A program made the translations under genes and the position numbers. DNA of 61,333 nucleotides, taken from assembly GCA_964628055.1 (NCBI GenBank), contig CAZVNL010000011.1, positions 1 to 61,333 of the forward strand. Direction: 5' to 3'. The notes beneath the pieces were generated by a model, which was not told the DNA's origin, searched no databases, and saw only the letters and a program-made list of their open reading frames with translations. The stretch is from CAZBEL01 sp964628055 (GTDB lineage: Bacteria > Fidelibacterota > Marinisomatia > Marinisomatales > TCS56). Below, piece after piece: positions 8,853 to 17,121 of the stretch. Each line of letters opens with the position of its first letter. The stretch's first letter is position 1.

Positions 8853-10055
8853 TTAAATTTTTTCATCAGGGTTAAACTCCAACACGTTATCGTAATGAAT
8901 TACTTTTAAGGGAAGGTCGGGATAATTATTCTTGAAGAACTCATACTTTTTAGCTTTGTAGGATGATTCTGAAAATTTCACTTCGTAGGCCCGTTTCTCT
9001 TTTATGATAAAATCTATTTCATGTTTTCCCCGTGTGCGCCAGTACCGTATATCCCAGTCAACATCATAATGGTCAACAAAAAGGCGGAAGACGTAATTCT
9101 CCAATAACTCACCCCGGTCACCCCTTAACAAAATGGGATCGAAGTTATTGGCGAAGTAATTGCGAAGGCCTAAATCATGGAAATAGACCTTCTTTTTCCG
9201 ACGTAATTCTTTTTTTACGCTCCTGTAAAAAGGTGAAACCATGGCGATATGAAAGGATTGTTGCATGAGCCTCATATAAGTATCAACCGTTTCATTATCC
9301 AGCCCTAACGTTTTACCAATGGCATGCGTATTCACTAACTGTCCCGTTTGATGGGCGAGTATCTTTAAAATATTCAGATAGGCTTTAGGTTTACGAATTG
9401 CTGCTTCCAAAGCGTCCTTTTTTACATATGATTGAGCAATCTCCTCTAGGGCCGCTTTTTTATCGTTCGGTGAAAGGGCTAATACCACATCGGGATATCC
9501 TCCATAGATAATGTATTCAGCGAGGAGCATTCTTAACTTATTCTTAAAAATAAGGGGACAATCTGATCCATGTGCATACTCCACCAATTCTTCCTGACCC
9601 TTAAAATATAGAAATTCCCTGAAGCACATCGTCGGAAGGGAAAAGATCCGTTTTCTCCCAGCCAGAGAATCACGAAACTTCTTGTCGATATAAAATGCCG
9701 ACGAGCCGGACACAATTAGCTTGAGCCTTGCGTGATACAAGTCGAACAGATGTTTTAAAAAATTCGATGGATCGTTCAAATATTGCACTTCGTCGATGAA
9801 TACGATATTTCTTTCCCCTGCTCCTAATGGAGCAATAATCTGAAATATGTTTTCAGGATCCTGATTCAGAATATCCAGGTATTTTTTAACCTCTAAGGTT
9901 AGATAGGAACAGGTTTCTCCCTGGGCCGACATTTCATCATACAACTGCTTTAACAAGGTTGTCTTTCCTGTTTGCCGGGCCCCCACCAGCAAAATCATTT
10001 CTTTTCGGGAAACGTTCGCCAATAAGGTATCAAATAAGAAGCGCTTTTTGTCCAC
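8853..10055 (-). CDS. AAA-type ATPase with C-terminal DUF4143 domain (first copy)
   Basis: The 400-residue protein begins with a P-loop domain: Walker A is GARQTGKTT near residues 26-34, and Walker B is NIVFIDEVQY. It ends in a DUF4143 region with a PD-(D/E)XK nuclease-like pattern, including HEIDFI and YEVKFSESS. Such ATPases are common, often in several copies, and have no settled function. The only start is GTG immediately after a stop in frame, with no clear Shine-Dalgarno sequence. It sits between ssnA and xdhA, interrupting an otherwise purine-specific block, and has its own repeat-bearing upstream region. I infer an insertion rather than a role in purine use. Confidence 0.85.
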   Translation of the reverse strand: MDKKRFLFDTLLANVSRKEMILLVGARQTGKTTLLKQLYDEMSAQGETCSYLTLEVKKYLDILNQDPENIFQIIAPLGAGERNIVFIDEVQYLNDPSNFLKHLFDLYHARLKLIVSGSSAFYIDKKFRDSLAGRKRIFSLPTMCFREFLYFKGQEELVEYAHGSDCPLIFKNKLRMLLAEYIIYGGYPDVVLALSPNDKKAALEEIAQSYVKKDALEAAIRKPKAYLNILKILAHQTGQLVNTHAIGKTLGLDNETVDTYMRLMQQSFHIAMVSPFYRSVKKELRRKKKVYFHDLGLRNYFANNFDPILLRGDRGELLENYVFRLFVDHYDVDWDIRYWRTRGKHEIDFIIKEKRAYEVKFSESSYKAKKYEFFKNNYPDLPLKVIHYDNVLEFNPDEKI

Positions 10056-10092
10056 TGTTCAGCATCAATATCTTTTCTAGCGACAATGTAAT

Positions 10093-10199
10093 CGCAAAAT
10101 GTCTAAAAAAACAAGTTATATATTCGCAAAAAGTTGATATAACAAGCGATCGTAACCGCATAATGTCTCACTATTAGAAAATTCTATCCGCAAAATGAC
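10093..10199 (-). repeat. Phased direct repeats (four, exactly 32 bp apart) upstream of the DUF4143 ATPase
   Basis: CGCAAAATGTC and close variants start at 10093, 10125, 10157 and 10189, so each step is exactly 32 bp. The last letters vary (AAGT, TGTC, TGAC). The intervening 21 bp are not conserved. In the direction of the ATPase gene the unit reads GACATTTTGCG. The array lies 38 to 144 bp upstream of the GTG start. A 32-bp step is about three helical turns, so all copies face the same side of the DNA, as expected for an operator that binds a multimer. Binding by the ATPase itself is only a guess. Confidence 0.75.
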
Positions 10200-10235
10200 G
10201 CTAACTGCCACTCCTTAATCAAAATTTTCATCCAT

Positions 10236-12527
10236 CTAGGAGGGACCCTCCAAGATCGACAGAATCTTTTCCGGTGTTAAAGGAAGCTCCCTTATTTGCG
10301 TCCCCACGGCATTGCTCACAGCATTCACGATGGCTGCTGCCGTAGGAATAATGGCCGGCTCTCCCACCCCTTTAGCCCCCCAGGGGCCTTCCGGCTCGGG
10401 TACTTCCACAATGATTGTGTCCACTTTAGCCACATCCAATACCGTTGGCAGAAGATAAGTGGATAAATTGGAGGTCAAAACTTTTCCTTCTTCATACTGA
10501 AACTGTTCTGTCAGGGCCCACCCAGTTCCCTGGGCTGTGCCACCTTCCACCTGACCTTCTACACCGGCAGGGTTTATGGCTCGGCCTACATCATGGACAG
10601 CGTAGAGTCGATCCACATGAACCAGTCCAGTGATCCGATCAACCCGTACCTTCGCCACGTGAGTTGCAAAAGAGTACGTAAAGTAGGCTTCCCCTTCCCC
10701 ATGTTGCGGATCAAAGTCCAGTTCCCGTACATGCCACCAGCCCAAGGCATCCATGGAACGGTTGGTCAGGTAGACAAAGTCCATGAGTTCCGGGAACCCA
10801 ATCTGCCGATCCGAATCCATATCTAAAGCCTTATCTTCCTTGAATCGAATCCGTTCCGGAGGACATTCCAGCAGGGTGCCCGCCGCTTCCCTTAAAACTG
10901 GAAGTAATTTCCCCACCGCATCCTGAATAGCGTTCCCGGTCATCACCACGTTCCGGCTGGCTACCGAGGGACCGCTATCGGGGACTTGATCACTGGTGGT
11001 GGGAAGAACCGTCACTCGCTCTGGTGCGATGCCCAACGCTTCAGCTACCATCTGGGTCACCACCGTAAGCGCACCCTGACCCATTTCTACCAGTCCATAG
11101 GCCACCGATACGGAGCCATCCCGGTGAAGCTGAATCTTTACTCCGGCCCCATCCATGTACCAGCCGGCAGCTCCCAGACAATTACCGTAATGTATGGTAC
11201 TAATTCCCAATCCACTTAAAAAACGGTCGTTGTCTGATTCCCCCCGGTGAAATGCTTTCCAATCAGACACTTCCGCTGCCTTTTGAAGCGTGGCTTCAGC
11301 TCCTACACTCATGGTTATCCGATGCCCGGTAGACGTTTCTTCGCCGGAGCGAAGAATGTTTTTCAAACGTAACTCAAAGGGATCCATTCCCAATTCCGCT
11401 GCAATGATGTCCATCATGCGCTCATGACCAAATGCAGCCTGGGGAGAACCAAATCCGCGGAAGGCGCCGTTCGGTGGCAGATTGGTATAATAGGATTTGG
11501 AATCCACTTTAACGTTGGGGACCACATAGGGGCCCAGGGCCTGGGCTGCGGCCCGGTAGGAAACCACGGTAGACAGCGTGGCGTAAGCCCCGGCGTTTTC
11601 CTCTAAAAGAACCTCGGCGGCCGTGAGCTTTCCCTCCCGGGTAACCCCTACCCGGTACCTCATTTTAAACGGGTGTCGCTTGCTCGTGAGTTGCATGTCT
11701 TCGCTGCGTGTGTACACCATCTTTACTGGACGATTCAGCAACTTGGCGGCCACAGCCACCCGGGCACAAAGTTCTGAGGGTACATCTTCCTTCCCCCCGA
11801 AGGCGCCTCCTGTGGGGGCCTGTTCCACCTGAACCTCCTCAAGCGAAATACCCAACGCCCTGGCCACCGCCTTCTGCACGTAAAAAGGACACTGAAGCGA
11901 GCCGATTACTCGCACCCGGCCCCCCTCTTCCGGCAAAACCAAACATCCCTGGGGTTCCAGGTAATAGTGCTCCTGGCTGGGGGTTTCAAATTCGGCTACC
12001 ACGATCCTATCCGCCTGGGCGAAACCTTTCTCAATATCCCCTTTGCGAACCCGATGCTCACAGGCCAGGTTGGAGTCGTGAATGAGCCGCCCCCTGGCGT
12101 CGCGACTGGCTTCGATGGAGAAATACGGTTCCCACGGTTCGTACGCTACGCGAATCGCCGCTGCTATCTGCCGGGCCTGCTCCGGGGATTCTGCCACCAC
12201 CAACCCGATGGAGTCACCTACGTAACGCACGACCTCTTCCACGAACAACGGTTGATCGGAGATAATCACCCCCACCTGGTTCTCACCGGGGATGTCACGG
12301 GCAGAAATGAACCCTAAAAAGCCGAGGGCTTCCTCAGCCGCGGTAGTATCAATTGAAAGGAGTCGCCCAAAGGGAATGGAAGCCACCACCGGGGCCGCGT
12401 GGGCCATTCCCGGCACCATTAGATCGGCGAAGAAACGGGTCTTTCCAGTAACTTTTTCCACGGCATCGGTCCGGGGAAGGGAAGTACCAATCACCGAAAA
12501 GGAGGTTGACTTTTTCTCAGACGGCAT
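10236..12527 (-). CDS. xdhA: Xanthine dehydrogenase molybdopterin (large) subunit
   Basis: The 763-residue catalytic subunit has the Mo-cofactor motifs of the xanthine dehydrogenase family: GGAFGGKEDVPSEL, AFRGFGSPQA, GQGALTVVTQMVAEALG, and GPWGAKGVGEPA with the catalytic Glu in GVGE. It should hydroxylate hypoxanthine and xanthine, or run in the reductive direction on urate. Its ATG has AAGGA upstream. It follows adenine deaminase by 26 bases, which supports adenine to hypoxanthine to xanthine flow. The matching Fe-S and FAD subunits are encoded far downstream at 930-2252, which is unusual. The nearby YqeB/YqeC genes suggest that the active site may need a selenium-dependent step. Confidence 0.9.
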   Translation of the reverse strand: MPSEKKSTSFSVIGTSLPRTDAVEKVTGKTRFFADLMVPGMAHAAPVVASIPFGRLLSIDTTAAEEALGFLGFISARDIPGENQVGVIISDQPLFVEEVVRYVGDSIGLVVAESPEQARQIAAAIRVAYEPWEPYFSIEASRDARGRLIHDSNLACEHRVRKGDIEKGFAQADRIVVAEFETPSQEHYYLEPQGCLVLPEEGGRVRVIGSLQCPFYVQKAVARALGISLEEVQVEQAPTGGAFGGKEDVPSELCARVAVAAKLLNRPVKMVYTRSEDMQLTSKRHPFKMRYRVGVTREGKLTAAEVLLEENAGAYATLSTVVSYRAAAQALGPYVVPNVKVDSKSYYTNLPPNGAFRGFGSPQAAFGHERMMDIIAAELGMDPFELRLKNILRSGEETSTGHRITMSVGAEATLQKAAEVSDWKAFHRGESDNDRFLSGLGISTIHYGNCLGAAGWYMDGAGVKIQLHRDGSVSVAYGLVEMGQGALTVVTQMVAEALGIAPERVTVLPTTSDQVPDSGPSVASRNVVMTGNAIQDAVGKLLPVLREAAGTLLECPPERIRFKEDKALDMDSDRQIGFPELMDFVYLTNRSMDALGWWHVRELDFDPQHGEGEAYFTYSFATHVAKVRVDRITGLVHVDRLYAVHDVGRAINPAGVEGQVEGGTAQGTGWALTEQFQYEEGKVLTSNLSTYLLPTVLDVAKVDTIIVEVPEPEGPWGAKGVGEPAIIPTAAAIVNAVSNAVGTQIRELPLTPEKILSILEGPS

Positions 12528-12553
12528 GGTGCTGGTTCCTTACCAGTGGGGCA

Positions 12554-14191
12554 TTACTCATCAGGAGAGGACTTTCGGAAAAGGGGTGTAAAGGAAAATC
12601 GCACCCCATCAAAAAGGCCCCGGTCGCTTAATTTTAGTTCTGGAATGACCAACAGGGCCATAAAAGAGAGGGTCATGAAGGGTGCTTTCAACGGCGAGCC
12701 TAATTCTTTCGCTTTCCGATCAATATGAGAATATAGACGGGCCACCTCGTAGCCATCGGCATTAGTCATAATCCCCGCCACCGGGAGCGGGAGGATGGTT
12801 TCCTCCTCATCCGCGACCACGCAAAGCCCCCCCTGGTGTTGAATAATCAGGTTGACCGCTCGGGCCAGGGTTTCATCGGAGGTTCCCACAGCAACGATGT
12901 TGTGAGAGTCGTGGGCTACCGAAGAAGCCAGGGCGCCTGACCGGAGCCCAAAATTGCGGATAAAAGCAACGGCCGGTGGACGGTTCTTGTAGCGGTTCAC
13001 CACCGTAAGTTTCAATAAATCCCGTTCCACATCCACGACAGCGCAGCCATCCTTAACGGATGGTTCCTCCAACGTTCTTCCCGTAATTAATTGCCCATCA
13101 GCTACGGTGATCACTTCTAAGAAACCTGGTTGGAGGGGAACTTTAAAATCAGCAGCGCTCTTCGGCTGGCACTCAAAGCGGTTAATTGCAGCTACTAGTT
13201 GCCTAGCCAGGAGCGTCTGGTTATTCCCCGCTACCTTCACCCCCCGGAGATACGTAGCCAGCACGTCAAATTCCCGTAAATTATTGACTACAATGAAGTC
13301 CGCCGGGTCGCTCACTCGTAACAATCCCACCTTCAACCCGTAATGCAAAACCGGGTTCACGCAGGCCGCCTGTAAAGTGTTGAACAGATCCATCCCCTGC
13401 TCCAGGGCCCGGCGAACCATGCGGTTGATATGCCCCGCCACCAGATCATCCGGGTGTCGATCGTCACTGCAAAACATCACCTGGTGGGGATATTCGTCAA
13501 TGATCGGTAAAAGCTCCGCCAAGTTCCGGGCAGCAGACCCCTCACGGATCTGAATCCACATACCATAACGAATTTTCTCCCGGGCTTCTTCCAGAGATAC
13601 ACATTCATGGTCCGTGGTAATACCCGCCTGGGCGTACCGACGGGCCTTTTCACCCCGGAATCCCGGTGAATGACCATCAACCTGTTTAACATATTTCCGG
13701 GCCACCGCCAGTTTCTCCAGTTCATGCGGTTCGTTCTGGCAAACCCCGGGGGCGTTCATCATTTCGCTGAGGAACAGAATCTCTTCCCGTTGCAGCAAGG
13801 TTTCCAGCTCTCCGATATTCAGCTCCGCCCCGGCGGTTTCGAAGGGTGTGGCCGGGACACAAGCCGGAGCCCCAAAGTAAAATTTGAAAGGAACCGTAGC
13901 CGCATTATTCAACATGTACTCCACACCCGAAAGGCCCAGCACATTCGCAATCTCGTGGGGGTCGGACACGGTAGCCACGGTGCCGTGTACTACCGCCAGG
14001 CGGGCAAATTCGGCCGGCACTAACAGGGAGCTCTCAATGTGGATATGGCTGTCAATAAAACCGGGAAGAATAAATTGATGCGGAACGTCCCTCGCTTCTT
14101 GAATCTCCCAGATACGACCCTCCCGAACGGTAATGCGTCCGGGGAAAGTGCGCCGCTGAGTGACATCAACAATCTGACCGCTAATATCCAA
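12554..14191 (-). CDS. ade: Adenine deaminase
   Basis: The 545-residue amidohydrolase matches the long bacterial adenine deaminase family. It has DSHIHIESS near residues 47-55, SDPHEIANVLG, GHSPGF, and TTDHECVS. The C-terminal part has the VAHDSHNIVAVG motif of the family. It converts adenine to hypoxanthine and ammonia in the cytoplasm. The start is TTG, well supported by GGAGG eight bases upstream. It heads the leftward purine block and is divergent from yqeC. Confidence 0.92.
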   Translation of the reverse strand: MDISGQIVDVTQRRTFPGRITVREGRIWEIQEARDVPHQFILPGFIDSHIHIESSLLVPAEFARLAVVHGTVATVSDPHEIANVLGLSGVEYMLNNAATVPFKFYFGAPACVPATPFETAGAELNIGELETLLQREEILFLSEMMNAPGVCQNEPHELEKLAVARKYVKQVDGHSPGFRGEKARRYAQAGITTDHECVSLEEAREKIRYGMWIQIREGSAARNLAELLPIIDEYPHQVMFCSDDRHPDDLVAGHINRMVRRALEQGMDLFNTLQAACVNPVLHYGLKVGLLRVSDPADFIVVNNLREFDVLATYLRGVKVAGNNQTLLARQLVAAINRFECQPKSAADFKVPLQPGFLEVITVADGQLITGRTLEEPSVKDGCAVVDVERDLLKLTVVNRYKNRPPAVAFIRNFGLRSGALASSVAHDSHNIVAVGTSDETLARAVNLIIQHQGGLCVVADEEETILPLPVAGIMTNADGYEVARLYSHIDRKAKELGSPLKAPFMTLSFMALLVIPELKLSDRGLFDGVRFSFTPLFRKSSPDE

Positions 14192-14432
14192 CGGTTAGGC
14201 CTCCGATCAAGTCTTTGAAATAAATATTCATTTTGCAGTTGTTTTGAACCTATGTTTCTGAAAAAGGGCGGTGGAACCAATCCTGTTGCTCCCGCCGCAA
14301 GCGTTCTGGCTTGTTTTCATGTGGGAGGCGCCACCCTATTCCGATACCCGGCTCTGGTTAAGTTAGTCTCCCGGTGGGATAGTGGTCAACATTTTCAAAG
14401 ATATCTCAGATTTCCTGGGGAGCATTTTTCAA
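14192..14432. other. Divergent intergenic region between ade and yqeC
   Basis: This region must hold the start signals of both the leftward ade-xdhA block and the rightward yqeC-yqeB-xdhC trio. I see the ade ribosome-binding site (GGAGG read leftward) and GGGGAG ahead of yqeC. I see no confident -35/-10 pair or operator palindrome. Confidence 0.4.
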
Positions 14433-15197
14433 ATGATAGTATATTACCCGATGAACTTTGTGGAAATCCTTTTCGAAAAGCCTAGGCTAGCCCGCAGAGC
14501 CTGCATCGGACTGATCGGGGGCGGTGGAAAAACTTCCTTGCTCTACCGGCTGGGATACGACCTGGCCCGGAGCCATCGAAGGGTGCTCCTCACCTCCCTT
14601 ACCAAGGCCGGGCATTCGCCGGAATACCCCGTACACTATTGGCCCCTTCCAGGAAATCCGGAAAACTGGTTCCAGGAACGGAATCCCGTTTACGTTCTAT
14701 TAAAACAACTCGGTCCGGAAAAATACCAGGGGTTGACCACGGCACAACTGGAACAGTTATTGCCGCATGTAGACGTCTGCGTCGCCGAGGCGGATGGCGC
14801 CCGGCGACACCCCTTGAAAGCCCACAACGACTGTGACCTTCACCTGCCCGATTGCGTCACGCACGTCCTGATCCTCGTCGGAGCCGAAGCTGTCAACCGT
14901 CCCCTGAATGAGAAATGGGTTCACCGCCCGGAACTTTTCCAAAAACTGTGGGGACTCCCCCCGGACGAACGCCTGACACCAAACATTATTGCCAGGGTTG
15001 TAACCCACCCCAAAGGTTATCGCTCACGATTGAACCCTAACACTCCTACCGTCTATTTCATTAACCAAGCTGACTCCTTCCCGGAGGAAGCTCGTCTACT
15101 GGCCACTACCATACTCACCTATACCCCGGAACCGGTCTATTACGGCAGTATCCATGAGGCATGGTGGAAACCGGTTCAATCACGTTGGAAGATATGA
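14433..15197 (+). CDS. yqeC: YqeC-like selenium-dependent hydroxylase accessory protein
   Basis: The protein (254 residues from the chosen start) has a P-loop-like GLIGGGGKTSLL near residues 26-37, TSLTKAGHSPEYP and a VAEADGARRHPLKAH stretch, all typical of the YqeC family. That family co-occurs with YqeB and with selenium-dependent molybdenum hydroxylases, where it is thought to help make or insert the active cofactor. The frame is open from a GTG at 14382. ATG 14433 was chosen because GGGGAG lies about ten bases upstream; ATG 14451 fits the usual short N-terminus equally well. Confidence 0.8.
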   Translation: MIVYYPMNFVEILFEKPRLARRACIGLIGGGGKTSLLYRLGYDLARSHRRVLLTSLTKAGHSPEYPVHYWPLPGNPENWFQERNPVYVLLKQLGPEKYQGLTTAQLEQLLPHVDVCVAEADGARRHPLKAHNDCDLHLPDCVTHVLILVGAEAVNRPLNEKWVHRPELFQKLWGLPPDERLTPNIIARVVTHPKGYRSRLNPNTPTVYFINQADSFPEEARLLATTILTYTPEPVYYGSIHEAWWKPVQSRWKI

Positions 15198-16042
15198 AGA
15201 CCAATCCAATCCAGCCTACCAACCTGATCTGGGTGCGGGGCGCCGGTGAATTGGGGAGCGCCGTGGCCCTGTCACTATACCACACCGGATTTCGGGTCTT
15301 TCTAAGTGAAATTATACCCCCCTTGGCCATTCGCCGCACCGTAACCTTCAGCGACGCCATTCTTACCAGTCAAGCCGCGGTTGAGATGGTTCCAGCACGT
15401 TATTATCACCACAACGCCTTTCCTGAAGCTTGGCCCCAAGACCACCTCCCCCTTTTCGAAGATGATCCTTCCACCCTACGCTCCCTGGGACCGGCCGTTC
15501 TGGTCGATGCCCGCATGCACAAACAGTACCACCGGGACTACCGTTCCTGGGCGCCCTTGGTGGTGGGTTTAGGACCGGAATTCGTGGCTGGAGGCAACTG
15601 TCATGTTGCAATTGAAACCATGCGCGGCCACGACCTGGGACGCATTATCTGGAAGGGTTCACCCCAGGCCAATACAGGGATTCCAGGCAGCATCCAGGGT
15701 GAATCCGCCCGTCGGGTGGTCCGGGCGCCTAGTCAAGGAACCCTGAAATGGCAGGTGAACTTCGGCGACACGGTAACTCCGGGACAAACGCTTGGTACCA
15801 TCAACGGTACTGTAAAGATTCAAGCCCCGTTAGCTGGTTTAGTACGGGGATTAATCCACCCCCAGGTGCCCCTTCAACCAGGTTTAAAGATAGCTGACAT
15901 TGATCCCCGTGGGGCAGGCATTGACTATCACCGTCTCTCGGACAAAGCTCAAGCCGTGGGGCGGGCGGTGCTGGAAGCAATCTTAACCTTCCAATCCTCC
16001 CGAGAAACCCATAGATTAAAGGTCGGAGGACAACCCCGGTAG
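15194..16042 (+). CDS. yqeB: YqeB-like selenium-dependent molybdenum hydroxylase maturation protein
   Basis: This 282-residue protein matches the EF2563/YqeB family. It has an N-terminal Rossmann motif WVRGAGELGSAVA, the VLVDARMHK stretch in the middle, and a GLGPEFVAGGNCHVAIET segment. A C-terminal biotinyl-lipoyl-like fold is suggested by GTLKWQVNFGDTVTPGQTLG. Family members accompany selenium-dependent xanthine dehydrogenase and purine hydroxylase. The ATG overlaps the yqeC stop as ATGA, which sets the start in preference to an ATG 11 codons earlier. Confidence 0.85.
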   Translation: MKTNPIQPTNLIWVRGAGELGSAVALSLYHTGFRVFLSEIIPPLAIRRTVTFSDAILTSQAAVEMVPARYYHHNAFPEAWPQDHLPLFEDDPSTLRSLGPAVLVDARMHKQYHRDYRSWAPLVVGLGPEFVAGGNCHVAIETMRGHDLGRIIWKGSPQANTGIPGSIQGESARRVVRAPSQGTLKWQVNFGDTVTPGQTLGTINGTVKIQAPLAGLVRGLIHPQVPLQPGLKIADIDPRGAGIDYHRLSDKAQAVGRAVLEAILTFQSSRETHRLKVGGQPR

Positions 16043-16052
16043 ATACCACACT

Positions 16053-17099
16053 ATGGAACGACAAGTTTACCAGGCGCTAATCGAGTACCACTTTTCCCAT
16101 CCAGCCGCCTTGTGTTCCATCCTGAGCTGGAAAGGGTCGGTCCCGCGCAAGGACTATCCTATCATGCTGGTGCAGGCTAATGGAAGCGCTCAGGGTACCA
16201 TCGGCGGAGGGAATATGGAACAGGAAGTTATCCAGTCAGCCCAAACAGTAATTGGGACCCAAAAACCACTCCTCAAGTGCTTCGACTTTACCGGTCGAGA
16301 CACAAACTCCCCTCATGGTTTATGCGGCGGTGTACTCCACGTCCTCATCGAACCCTACGCTCCTACGGAGCAGGTCTTTTGGCAAAAGCTCACTTTTCAA
16401 CGGGAAGCCTTACTCCTCACCACCTACAACACGGAGTCGATGACCGTCCAACGACAGGTACTCACCGGGAAAACCATTCCTGAGAACCTGCCTCTCCATG
16501 TACAAAAACTCATTCAAACGGTTCGGGAAACCGGTGAATCCCACTCCCAAGTACAGGGTAAAAGATTCGTATTGGTAAAAGTTTTAACACCCCCGGCGCT
16601 CCTGCACATCTTCGGAGCCGGGCACATCGGCCGGGCCGTGGCAGACCTAGCACATTTCGTGGATCTGGATGTGGCTATCTACGATGACCGGGACTCTTTT
16701 TTGAACCGGGAACGCTTCCTCCACGCTTTATGCCTCACAAACGCCCCTCTAGAAAAACTACCAGAACAGGCACACATCAAACCGTGGGAACTCGTGCTGG
16801 TGGCTACCCGGGGACACCAATACGACCTGAAACTGTTACAGTGGCTGCTGAAAACACCGCCTGCCTGGATCGGGCTGGTGAGTAGTCAGCGCAAGTGGAA
16901 GATTCTACGCCAGACCCTACTTCAGGAAGGCATGCCCGAAAAGTTGGTCACCCATGTAGAGGCGCCCGTAGGCGTAGATATCCACGCGGAAACAGTCCCG
17001 GAAATTGCCGTGAGCATTTTAGGATCAATCATCAAGTTCTTAAATACCCACCATCGAAGTAACGCCGTCACACCGGCTCCGCCTATTTCAGAACACTAA
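16053..17099 (+). CDS. XdhC/CoxI-family molybdenum cofactor insertion protein
   Basis: The 348-residue protein has the XdhC/CoxI N-terminal domain (SVPRKDY, GTIGGGNMEQEV) and a C-terminal Rossmann domain (HIFGAGHIGRAVADLA near residue 191, then IYDDRD and GLVSSQRK). In other bacteria XdhC binds and sulfurates molybdenum cofactor and delivers it to xanthine dehydrogenase. It is the third member of the rightward maturation trio, ten bases after yqeB, and converges on preA. I left the symbol empty because xdhC is used for two different proteins. Confidence 0.88.
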   Translation: MERQVYQALIEYHFSHPAALCSILSWKGSVPRKDYPIMLVQANGSAQGTIGGGNMEQEVIQSAQTVIGTQKPLLKCFDFTGRDTNSPHGLCGGVLHVLIEPYAPTEQVFWQKLTFQREALLLTTYNTESMTVQRQVLTGKTIPENLPLHVQKLIQTVRETGESHSQVQGKRFVLVKVLTPPALLHIFGAGHIGRAVADLAHFVDLDVAIYDDRDSFLNRERFLHALCLTNAPLEKLPEQAHIKPWELVLVATRGHQYDLKLLQWLLKTPPAWIGLVSSQRKWKILRQTLLQEGMPEKLVTHVEAPVGVDIHAETVPEIAVSILGSIIKFLNTHHRSNAVTPAPPISEH

Positions 17100-17121
17100 A
17101 GATCCTCCCCCACCCCGGGGT

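Noticed and set aside
10093..10199. CRISPR array
   Set aside because: The repeated unit is only about 11 bp, imperfect, with 21-bp spacers and four copies, and no cas genes are near. Phased operator-like repeats fit better.
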